This document shows positions 1 through 5,929 of a stretch of 7,848 nucleotides of DNA, one piece after another. Numbering within the stretch: the first letter of the stretch is position 1; each line of letters opens with the position of its first letter. The DNA comes from JAAYJM01 sp964498585 (GTDB lineage Bacteria; Bacteroidota; Ignavibacteria; Kapaibacteriales; UBA2268). Location of the stretch: assembly GCA_964498585.1 (NCBI GenBank), contig CAZCHH010000096.1, forward strand, positions 1 through 7,848. The letters run 5' to 3'. Both the position numbers and the translations under genes were made by a program. Under the pieces are notes generated by a model that saw nothing but the letters and a program-made list of their open reading frames with translations, searched no databases and was not told the DNA's origin.

Positions 1-67
1 ATTATCCATAATAATTAATTTCTTATCTTCGTGACATTACTCTCAAGAGGAGAATAATAAGATTGGA

Positions 68-103
68 AACTGTAGGCAACAGGAATGCCTGTTCCCTACA
101 GTT
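68..103. repeat. Near-perfect palindromic hairpin (REP/MITE-like)
   Basis: Arms AACTGTAGG (68-76) and CCTACAGTT (95-103) pair over 9 bp. A single C-C mismatch (77/94) follows, then AACAGG (78-83) pairs with CCTGTT (88-93) around an AATG loop. The structure is strong for such AT-rich DNA. It lies about 60 bases beyond the stop of the small membrane gene, so it could end that transcript. However, no clear U-run follows on that strand, so I favour a dispersed palindromic repeat. I recall similar palindromes in Bacteroidota-type genomes but could not search for copies. Confidence 0.75.
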
Positions 104-163
104 AAAAAGTATGACGAAATATTATTCTTACTAATAAAAATGAATATTTTCAATTATGCAATT

Positions 164-346
164 TTACATATTCAAAAATTTCATAAATTCATATACTAAG
201 AATGCGGGCCAGAAAATAGCTTTTATGATTCCTAATAATCCTACCCAAAACGATGTGGCAGTTGATATAAAGTAGATAACTGCTCCAATAAATCCTAAGC
301 CATAAACGGCATTTGAGCAACTGGATTTGCTGAAATTGTTTCCCAT
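164..346 (-). CDS. Small two-helix membrane protein, function unknown
   Basis: A 60-residue product from an ATG at 344-346. This start is chosen over an in-frame ATG at 386-388 because GGAG (plus-strand 352-355) sits 5 bases before it and the hydrophobic architecture starts just after. Residues about 14-30 (motif YGLGFIGAVIYF) and 33-55 (FWVGLLGIIKAIFWPAFLVYEF) form two probable membrane helices with a very short turn; the N-terminus is polar with one Cys at 10. From memory, small proteins with YGLGFIGA...WPAFLVYE occur in many bacteria as conserved hypotheticals without assigned function. It lies 152 bases downstream of the iron-sulfur protein gene on the same strand and may be co-transcribed. 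It is too short for an enzyme; an accessory or membrane-scaffold role would be speculation. Confidence 0.75.
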   Translation of the reverse strand: MGNNFSKSSCSNAVYGLGFIGAVIYFISTATSFWVGLLGIIKAIFWPAFLVYEFMKFLNM

Positions 347-351
347 ATTTA

Positions 352-355
352 CTCC
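352..355 (-). promoter_or_regulatory. Ribosome binding site fixing the small-gene start
   Basis: GGAG on the minus strand, 5 bases before the ATG at 344-346. It supports the 60-residue form over the 74-residue reading that starts at 388. Confidence 0.6.
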
Positions 356-393
356 AAAAAAATTATTACAGATATTCAAAAATAACAAATTAT

Positions 394-471
394 TTATAAT
401 TCTTTTAATTCAATACGAATATTTTTCAGATTAGTTGTTTTTAAAATATCATAAAATTTAGCTATTTCCAT
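394..471 (-). other. Short ORF in frame after the iron-sulfur gene stop
   Basis: After the TAA of the iron-sulfur gene (499-501) the same frame stays open for 34 codons to a TAA at 394-396. An ATG at 469-471 would give a 25-residue peptide beginning MEIAKFYDILK and ending IRIELKEL. No Shine-Dalgarno site precedes that ATG. It could be a lost C-terminal extension, a peptide gene, or chance: a run of this length is uncommon but not rare in DNA this AT-rich. I do not recognise it. Confidence 0.2.
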
Positions 472-498
472 AATTGATTTTTTCAATACCGAACACAA

Positions 499-1860
499 TT
501 AATCAAAAACAATGGCTTTTAAAATTAAATCATGCAATCCAACAAGCTCGCCTTCAACTTTGTTATCTTCCATAAGCTCACGAAATTGTTTTTTGCAATT
601 AGCGCAGGGGGCGATAACGTAATGGGCTCCAGTTTTTTTAATTTGTTCTGCTTTAGCTTTGCCGGCAACTAAAGTTCTGTATTTTCTGATTTCATCAATC
701 GAAACAGTACCACCACCGCCACCGCAGCAATAGTTTTCAGTTTTATTGGGCGTCATTTCAACAAAGTTATTAGAAAAAGCCCTGATTATCTCGCGTGGCT
801 GCTCTATAATCCATCCCTGCCTTGCAATATTGCAAGGGTCGTGATATGTGATTGGTTCAGTAACCTTGTTAGCATCTAATCTAATTTTCCCTTCTTTTAA
901 AAGTTTATGTGTTAGTTCCATAATATTAAGCATTTCGGGACAATCCTCACCTCGCCAATAAGTCTTAAGAAATGTGGCACTACGGCTTGCATGTCCACAT
1001 TCGCCTATCAGCACTTTTTTCGCTTTTAGCCGTTTGGTTTCTTCTTCCATTTTTCTTAATACTCTTCCAAGAACTAAATCGCTGTAAAAAAGTCCATAAT
1101 TAATAGCATCAAAATATTGTGAGCCGATAGTCCAGCTTACACCTGCAGCATGAAGCACCGCTGCGATACCCATCAAAGTATCTGCTTCCATCATAAAATC
1201 AGAAACAGGTGCAAAAAAGATATATTCGGCATTTTCTACGTCTAAAGGAAATTTTATTTCAACTCCGGTTATTTCTAATAGCTCTTCCTCAAGAAATTCC
1301 AAAGAGTCCTTTAATGCAATTAGTGGAATGCCGGAGGTATTTGCTGTTTCGCCATAAAGCTGTTCTCGTGTGGATATAACAAGCGCTCGTGGAACAAGGT
1401 TCATTTCAGCCATTATATAGCGTGCAAGATGTGTTAGTAAGCCGTGGTCAATTCCGGAAGGACATTCTAAAACACATTTCCTGCAAGCTGTGCAGTTCCA
1501 AAAAGAATGAGCCATTTTGTCTATATGCTCTTCGGTTAACTCAAAGCCACCGAAAAACCTTGCAAATATGCTGCCTTCAAGTGAAAAATAACGGCGATAT
1601 ATACTTAAAAGTAGTTCTGAACGATAACAAGGTATATCTTTTAAATCTTGTGTGGTTTGATAAACATGGCAGGAAGTTGAACATCTACCGCATTTTGCAC
1701 TTACTTTAATGTAATGCTCCAACGCGATTCTATAATTTGAATGTTCCAAAACTGATGCAAAAATCTCAAGAAATTTCGTTACTCTATCCCCTGTCGGTGG
1801 TTTTTCAACTATATATTTCATTTCCGGTATTGTTTCAAATTTTTTACTTTTCTTTTGCAT
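499..1860 (-). CDS. HdrD/DsrK-like iron-sulfur (CCG-domain) protein
   Basis: A 453-residue protein, predicted cytoplasmic. The N-terminal half holds a ferredoxin-like region. One cysteine set is C57, C60, C64 with C78 further on; the other is a classic CX2CX2CX3CP (C123, C126, C129, C133), the usual ligands of two [4Fe-4S] clusters. The C-terminal half is of the HdrB/HdrD CCG type: GECGHA with C288 (a degenerate first CCG module), then YHDPC (C343), CCGGGGG (C378-C379) and CANC (C419, C422). The second CCG set matches the ligands of the non-cubane cluster of heterodisulfide reductase. Relatives act in electron transfer to thiol/disulfide substrates or quinones (HdrD, DsrK, TmcB, GlpC). None of their usual partners is visible, so donor and substrate are unknown. 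The ATG at 1858-1860 gives a plausible N-terminus but has only a weak purine-rich tract before it. Family confidence is high, role low. Confidence 0.9.
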   Translation of the reverse strand: MQKKSKKFETIPEMKYIVEKPPTGDRVTKFLEIFASVLEHSNYRIALEHYIKVSAKCGRCSTSCHVYQTTQDLKDIPCYRSELLLSIYRRYFSLEGSIFARFFGGFELTEEHIDKMAHSFWNCTACRKCVLECPSGIDHGLLTHLARYIMAEMNLVPRALVISTREQLYGETANTSGIPLIALKDSLEFLEEELLEITGVEIKFPLDVENAEYIFFAPVSDFMMEADTLMGIAAVLHAAGVSWTIGSQYFDAINYGLFYSDLVLGRVLRKMEEETKRLKAKKVLIGECGHASRSATFLKTYWRGEDCPEMLNIMELTHKLLKEGKIRLDANKVTEPITYHDPCNIARQGWIIEQPREIIRAFSNNFVEMTPNKTENYCCGGGGGTVSIDEIRKYRTLVAGKAKAEQIKKTGAHYVIAPCANCKKQFRELMEDNKVEGELVGLHDLILKAIVFD

Positions 1861-2134
1861 TCTTTACTTTCTTTTTTTCTTTCTAAGCAAATTGTTTTTA
1901 TACTTTTTTCAAAATTAAAATTTAAAATTTGAAAATAATAATAAAATTCAATTCTTTTTACATCTAAATCCAAAGTTTTATTTGAATGCAACTGAAAAAA
2001 CTTCAAAATAATTCTTAGTTTTTTTGATATTTTATGAATAGAAAAGTAAAAAAATTTTGAAACACTAAAAAAGCAACTTTTGCGTGTTTACATTGGTAAT
2101 AAAGATTATTTTCTTTACTTTTTCGGAGTTCAGT
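1861..2134. promoter_or_regulatory. Divergent intergenic region, presumed two promoters
   Basis: This stretch separates the leftward iron-sulfur gene from the rightward ATP-grasp gene, so promoters for both should lie here. It is AT-rich with long A and T runs. I could not identify a convincing -35/-10 pair or a Bacteroidota-type TTTG/TANNTTTG pair on either strand, and I see no operator palindrome. Confidence 0.4.
2125..2128 (+). promoter_or_regulatory. Ribosome binding site of the ATP-grasp gene
   Basis: GGAG lies 6 bases before the ATG at 2135-2137. It sets the start there rather than at the in-frame ATG at 2084, whose extra 17 residues (rich in Phe and Ile) have no such site and precede the family-like N-terminus MKTIGLLFGM. 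Confidence 0.65.
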
Positions 2135-3049
2135 ATGAAAACAATTGGGCTATTATTTGGAATGGAAAAGAGCTTTCCAGAAGCAGTCTGTAATTATATA
2201 AATGAAATAGGAGCAGGAAAAGTCGTTGCTGAAAACGCAAAAGTTGGACCTTGCTGCTATGACAGTAAAAATGAATACGATGTTATATTCGATTTGGTAT
2301 CAAATGAAGTGCCGTTCTATCGTTCGCTGCTTAAACAATTTGCACTAAGTAACGTAAAAATAGTGAACAATCCATTCTTTTCTACTGAAGATGATGAATT
2401 TTTGCACAATTCTCTTGCTAAAATAAACGGCTTCCCAGTTCCCAAAACAGTGATTATACCTTCAAAAGAGCATCCTTTTGGGACTTGCTCTGAAACTTTC
2501 CAAAATTTAATTTATCCTATTGATTGGAATAAAATATTCGATTATATCGGATTCCCGGCCTTTATTAAACCCAATTATAATACTCCTTTGCAAAATTCGT
2601 TTAAAATATACAATAAAAATGAATTCTTTGCTGCTTTCGACAATACCGGCAACAATCTGATGGTTTTGCAGGAATGTATAAATTTTGATAATTACTATCG
2701 CTGTTTTACCATTGGAAAAAAACATACAAAAATTACAGAATATAATCCGATGAAGCCCCATCATTTACGCTATTCATCAAATTCTTCTGAACTTCCTGAA
2801 AATTTGAAAAATCAAATGATTGAATATTCAGTAAAAATTTCAACTTTATTTGACTTTGATTTTAATGCTATTGAATTTGCTTTGAAAGATGCTCAGATTT
2901 TTATAATTGATTTTCTTAATCAAGCTCCCTCTTGCCAGAAAAGTTTTTTAAAGAAAGAAGTTTTTGATTGGCTGGTTGAAAATACCTCAAAAATGTTAAT
3001 CGAAAAAACAAAGCAAAAAAGCAAGAAGCAAATTTTCCCACGTTATTAG
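2135..3049 (+). CDS. ATP-grasp family protein with altered nucleotide loop
   Basis: A 304-residue soluble protein starting MKTIGLLFGMEKSFPEA. I recognise it as a member of a bacterial ATP-grasp family of unknown substrate, recalled from conserved blocks: YDVIFDLVS (48-56), the VNNPFF block (77-82), DWNKIFDYIGFPAFIKP (130-146), LQE (178-180), YYRCF (187-191), HHLRY (209-213), IEFA (246-249) and IIDFLNQAP (257-265). K145 matches the first ATP-binding lysine, E180 the hinge acidic residue, and E247, D259 and N262 the metal ligands. ATP-grasp enzymes form an acyl-phosphate and ligate a carboxylate to an amine or thiol. The loop after K145-P146, which I recall as glycine-rich in relatives, reads NYNTPLQNSF here without a glycine, so activity is uncertain. 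The C-terminus is a basic tail (KTKQKSKK). It is transcribed alone, divergent from the iron-sulfur gene. Confidence 0.75.
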   Translation: MKTIGLLFGMEKSFPEAVCNYINEIGAGKVVAENAKVGPCCYDSKNEYDVIFDLVSNEVPFYRSLLKQFALSNVKIVNNPFFSTEDDEFLHNSLAKINGFPVPKTVIIPSKEHPFGTCSETFQNLIYPIDWNKIFDYIGFPAFIKPNYNTPLQNSFKIYNKNEFFAAFDNTGNNLMVLQECINFDNYYRCFTIGKKHTKITEYNPMKPHHLRYSSNSSELPENLKNQMIEYSVKISTLFDFDFNAIEFALKDAQIFIIDFLNQAPSCQKSFLKKEVFDWLVENTSKMLIEKTKQKSKKQIFPRY

Positions 3050-3050
3050 A

Positions 3051-3081
3051 AAACTCTTGAGAGGAGATTAAAGGGCTGTAT
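3051..3081 (+). repeat. Probable degenerate half-copy of a palindromic repeat
   Basis: Directly after the ATP-grasp stop, CTCTTGAGAGGAG (3054-3066) contains a small palindrome followed by ATTAAAGGGCTGTA. This order (small hairpin, spacer, G-rich end) resembles the right arm of the inverted repeat at 7624-7660. A similar 13-mer, CTCTCAAGAGGAG, lies at 40-52. It may be a solitary repeat arm; no partner arm is visible nearby. The rest of the 3050-3242 gap shows no gene or clear terminator. Confidence 0.35.
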
Positions 3082-3242
3082 TCTTTTTCTCATAATACAA
3101 CTTTTACATATACAGAACTCAAAACTCAGGGAAGATTCCGAAGATTTTGTAGGACAAACGTAAAGATGTTACTAGTAAACGAAGTGAGGAGTGACAAATA
3201 AAAATAGTTTATAATGAAAACCTACTAGTTTATTCTTTGCCG

Positions 3243-3950
3243 TCAGTCAGAAACAGCATCATTCAAATCCGCTTCTGCTTTATCTTTTTTTCTGCGTTTT
3301 TTCCTGTAAATTAGATAATCGTTGTATTTTGCAGGTTCAGTTTTGCCATACAAAGTTTTACCTATGCTGCAGTAATTACTAACGATTTTGAAAAGAGCAT
3401 TTCCTTTGCTAATTCGCTCAGCGGTCTTATTTACACGCAATTCATTCAATTCTGTCTGCTTGTTTTTCGCATTTTCAAAATCGTTGCAGATTTCTTCAAA
3501 GTCATCAATCATTTGCTGCGTTAAACCGGTTTCGGCAAGTTCGCTTTTCATTTCATTCAGAAAAGAAATAGCAGCCCTTGCACTGCTCAGAAGCTGGGCA
3601 TAAGAAAATTTGTTGATTCCAGTAATTCCGAAACGTTCATATTTACTTGACTTTTCGCCCCATTTCAATGCAACACGCCTGCCCATTTTTAGCATAGTGC
3701 TTTTCAAAGCCGCTTCTTTCTCATTCTTTTCTTCTGTTGCAGTCATCACATCTGCTGCATAAAATGTATCCTGTGGAATCCTTTCAAATTCATCTCCCAA
3801 TGCTTTCAAATCAGCAATTTTATCTGCCGTTATACCAAATTCGAGCAAATCTGCCTGGTCGCGAAGCAATATTGAATGAAAATGAGAGACAAACAAACAA
3901 AGCCCGGCATCTGTTATTAAATAATTCCTGTTCGAATTAATTCTCGACAT
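3243..3950 (-). CDS. Uncharacterised helical protein with internal duplication
   Basis: A 235-residue protein with no signal peptide or membrane segment. The ATG at 3948-3950 is preceded by AAAGGA (plus-strand 3956-3961) at 5 bases. I recall relatives among Ignavibacteria-type genomes as hypothetical proteins but know no function. Two halves align by eye: 34-110 and 138-214. Each holds G(I/L)T at 39-41 and 142-144, then an acidic helix ending in DEFE or NDFE (53-56, 156-159), a long charged helix, and a closing block KWGEKSSKYERFGI (96-109) or YGKTEPAKYNDYLI (201-214). The content is mostly helical with heptad-like spacing. The C-terminal 20 residues form a basic then acidic tail (RKKRRKKDK, EADLNDAVSD). 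It stands alone between a forward gene and a long AT-only stretch. A structural or binding role is possible, but nothing shows catalysis. Confidence 0.7.
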   Translation of the reverse strand: MSRINSNRNYLITDAGLCLFVSHFHSILLRDQADLLEFGITADKIADLKALGDEFERIPQDTFYAADVMTATEEKNEKEAALKSTMLKMGRRVALKWGEKSSKYERFGITGINKFSYAQLLSSARAAISFLNEMKSELAETGLTQQMIDDFEEICNDFENAKNKQTELNELRVNKTAERISKGNALFKIVSNYCSIGKTLYGKTEPAKYNDYLIYRKKRRKKDKAEADLNDAVSD

Positions 3951-4419
3951 AAAAATCCTTTAAAAATTGATTTAAAAAATATAAAAAAGAACAATAGAAT
4001 AGTAAATCTATCATTTAATTATAATTATCTTTTTATTATTTACTATTATCATTTATTTTATTGCTATTACTTTTTGTTTATTTAATATTTTCTTTAAGTT
4101 TTATATTATTATATTATGTTTTTTCATTATAATCTATAAATTTTTTATTATATTTTTTCAATTTATTACTAATATCTTTTGTTTTTTTACAGCTATCTTT
4201 CATTTAATTATAATAATATTGATTAATTTAAAGATAATAAAACAAAAGAGAATTATAAAAAATAAAAATACTATAATAACAAATATAAATAAAATAATAA
4301 TATAAATAAAATAAATAATAAAAAATATTAATAATATGTTGGTAAATATAAATAATATTATAAGAAGTATATATAATAAAATAATAAAATTTATAGTTAA
4401 AATAAAAAAAAGAGAGAAT
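3951..4419. other. Gene-free, about 10% GC stretch with T-to-A switch
   Basis: By hand count, 3961-4440 contains about 47 G or C in 480 bases. The plus strand is T-rich at 4021-4200 (113 T, 47 A) and becomes A-rich at 4231-4410 (117 A, 51 T). The switch is centred on the hairpin at 4175-4249. The left end, next to 3950, must carry the promoter of the 235-residue gene, and the A-tracts there could act as upstream elements. A 14-mer CATTTAATTATAAT occurs at 4012-4025 and again at 4201-4214. Short AATAAA-like units repeat on the right. I see no intact gene on either strand. Confidence 0.8.
4175..4249. repeat. Imperfect AT-rich inverted repeat at the skew switch
   Basis: TCTTTTGTTTT (4175-4185) pairs perfectly with AAAACAAAAGA (4239-4249). 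TATCTTT (4194-4200) pairs with AAAGATA (4230-4236), leaving unequal bulges and a TA-rich loop. Complementarity of this kind is easier to reach by chance in such biased DNA, but 11 bp plus 7 bp on the same axis is notable. It could form a cruciform. Confidence 0.4.
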
Positions 4420-4650
4420 ATGTTAAATAAGTATAAGATTTATACTTTTGATGATGAAATTTCGATTTTAATTAATGAGTAAAATGAAATTGAAAGATGG
4501 AATTGTATTTTTAAATAAAATTATTCTTATTTTTCTGATAAAACTTATCTTTCTGAAGAAAAGCGAGGAATTTTTAAGGTTATTGATAAAGCAGCAGAAG
4601 GGATTTTTTGTTTTGCGGGAAATGACGAACTTGTTTTTGAAAATAAATGA
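4420..4650 (+). pseudogene. Coding-like frame broken by two in-frame TAA codons
   Basis: From the ATG at 4420-4422, after a purine tract AAAGAGAGAAT, one frame runs 76 codons to TGA at 4648-4650, interrupted by TAA at 4480-4482 and 4516-4518. The three parts look protein-like and continuous: MLNKYKIYTFDDEISILINE, then NEIERWNCIFK, then a 43-residue piece with KTYLSEEKRGIFKVIDK and ending DELVFENK. Composition is balanced, unlike the poly-Lys/Asn/Ile expected from random DNA this AT-rich. I do not recognise the family. The simplest reading is a decayed small gene. Alternatives are sequencing error, a short gene ending at 4482, or chance. Overlapping frames (4475-4672 + and 4468-4677 -) are richer in Ile, Leu, Phe and Lys and less convincing. 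Confidence 0.4.
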
Positions 4651-4696
4651 ATTTGAAAACAGCACCGGGTAAATCATTTTTTAAATAAAGGTAGGA

Positions 4697-4787
4697 GCAG
4701 GGCTGATGTTCTTTAAACAAATTTATATTGGTTTCTGAAGAAGTGAATTGTATTTGTTTTTTTTATAAAAGAACGAATCAGCCCTGC
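4697..4787. repeat. Large imperfect hairpin downstream of lipoprotein gene
   Basis: GCAGGGCTGAT (4697-4707) pairs with ATCAGCCCTGC (4777-4787). GTTCTTT (4708-4714) pairs with AAAGAAC (4768-4774) after a 2-base bulge, and AAACAAAT (4715-4722) pairs with ATTTGTTT (4752-4759). The GC-rich outer arms stand out from their surroundings. It begins 34 bases after the stop of the minus-strand lipoprotein gene and so could end the panB-side transcript. The long loop and weak U-tract are not those of a standard terminator; a MITE-like repeat element is the alternative. Confidence 0.65.
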
Positions 4788-4821
4788 CAGCGTCTCAAGA
4801 AAGAATTGCGTTTGTGGTGGG

Positions 4822-5886
4822 TTAATTAAATTTAAATGATTGAATAGATTTTTTGAAAATAGTTTCGTAAGTTTTTGCCTCGTCATATTCTTTGTCATCA
4901 ATAGTAACCATACCTTTGCCAGTATATCTGTTGACAGTAACGCGGAATAATTTATCACCGCTCATCGTTAAGTAAACCTGGCTTAGCACATTAGCAATAG
5001 GTGAATATTGGAACATATATGCATTTTTCCCTGCAAAATTTGCTGATGTTGGATTTGAGTTATTATAAGTTGCTTTAAAACCATCAGCAATTTTTTTCAA
5101 ATCTTTTTGTTTGCCCGGATTAATAACATCTACTCTGATTTCGCAATCGGCTCTTCTTTCGCCAATAAACTGATAGGATTTGAGAACATTTTTGCCGGGC
5201 GCGGGGCTTTTCACATCGAAATTATCCGGAATCATTATTGTAAAGAAATCAGTTTTGTAACTTGTAAGCTTTTCTGAAGGCAAAGGAAGTTGCCTAACAA
5301 CAGTAGTAGTATCAGCAGGTTTAGCTGTGGGCTTAAAAGCAAGTTTCATTGAATTAATAACTTCGTCGAAAGCTGGTTTGTAGGTTTCATAAGTGCCGGC
5401 AAAAGCTTCAAAATTAATAATTGTAGCCATTATGCTATCTTTTGTAGCGTAATAAATTTCACCGTTAAAAACGCCATCGGCTAAATCGAACTGATATTTT
5501 TCTTTTATTGCTGGAGTTCCGTCAATAGTAACATTTTCAGGAGCAGAATAATCTAATTTATATTTTTTATTATTAATGATATAATCAAGAGTGATTTCAT
5601 CTTTTAGTTCAACAACATAAACAAATATTTTTGCAGCTGGAACTCCCTCCTGGTCAAGTTGATTGAAGCGTTGCTCGCCTTGAGGGTGTGAATAAGCAAC
5701 AAAACTTCTACCATCAGCTTTGCGCATAATCCAGTTTCCGGGATAATTAAGAGAAAAGCTAAGAATAGCGTCTTTGTATTCTTTCTTTTCGCCGATTTCT
5801 GCGACTTCTGCTGTCTTTTCACCGCAACTTCCAAGAAGAATTGCAATGAATAAAACAAATAATGATTGAGATAAGAATTTTTTCAT
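4822..5886 (-). CDS. Lipoprotein with two PsbP/Mog1-like domains
   Basis: A 354-residue protein with a lipoprotein signal peptide: MKK, a hydrophobic core (8-18) and lipobox LGSC, so Cys21 should be lipidated and the protein anchored in the envelope facing the periplasm or outside. The mature part seems to hold two related domains joined by a Pro/Thr-rich linker (about 183-209). Each starts with a short beta block (YKDAILSFSLNYPGNW, 37-52; YKTDFFTIMIPDNF, 210-223) and ends with an amphipathic helix (YKPAFDEVINSMKL, 169-182; YETIFKKSIQSFKF, 340-353), the pattern of PsbP/Mog1-like folds. Such bacterial proteins lack known enzymatic activity. GGAG (plus-strand 5893-5896) lies 6 bases before the ATG at 5884-5886. 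It follows the CX4CH lipoprotein by 43 bases, suggesting co-transcription. The lipoprotein call is firm; the fold call is moderate and made by eye. Confidence 0.75.
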   Translation of the reverse strand: MKKFLSQSLFVLFIAILLGSCGEKTAEVAEIGEKKEYKDAILSFSLNYPGNWIMRKADGRSFVAYSHPQGEQRFNQLDQEGVPAAKIFVYVVELKDEITLDYIINNKKYKLDYSAPENVTIDGTPAIKEKYQFDLADGVFNGEIYYATKDSIMATIINFEAFAGTYETYKPAFDEVINSMKLAFKPTAKPADTTTVVRQLPLPSEKLTSYKTDFFTIMIPDNFDVKSPAPGKNVLKSYQFIGERRADCEIRVDVINPGKQKDLKKIADGFKATYNNSNPTSANFAGKNAYMFQYSPIANVLSQVYLTMSGDKLFRVTVNRYTGKGMVTIDDKEYDEAKTYETIFKKSIQSFKFN

Positions 5887-5929
5887 TTAAAACTCCATAA
5901 TTTGGTTAATAAAATATTATTGATATATG

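Noticed and set aside
1389..1709. Plus-strand open frame of 106 codons inside the iron-sulfur gene
   Set aside because: It lies wholly antisense to a gene with complete cluster motifs and has no recognisable domain or ribosome binding site; it is a shadow frame.
1818..2006. Minus-strand open frame of 62 codons overlapping the iron-sulfur gene start
   Set aside because: It is Lys/Asn/Phe-rich, typical of AT-rich non-coding DNA, and overlaps the better-supported gene in another frame.
4255..4340. CRISPR-like array from repeating AATAAA units
   Set aside because: The units are 3-8 bases of low-complexity A and T with no fixed repeat length or spacers, and no cas genes are present.
4480..4518. 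Reassignment of TAA to a sense codon
   Set aside because: Most intact genes here end in TAA and use CAA and CAG freely for glutamine, so decay or error is far simpler than recoding.
4468..4677. Open frames on both strands over the 4475-4672 segment
   Set aside because: Both are dominated by Ile, Leu, Phe and Lys; the third frame, broken by two TAA codons, has far more protein-like composition and explains the openness.
4713..4958. Minus-strand frame containing TQFFLETLAGLIRSF
   Set aside because: It spans the large hairpin and the end of the lipoprotein gene, so it is best explained as chance translation of repeat DNA plus a shadow of the lipoprotein.
5604..5858. Minus-strand open frame of 84 codons inside the lipoprotein gene
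   Set aside because: It overlaps a gene with a clear signal peptide and domain repeat in another frame.
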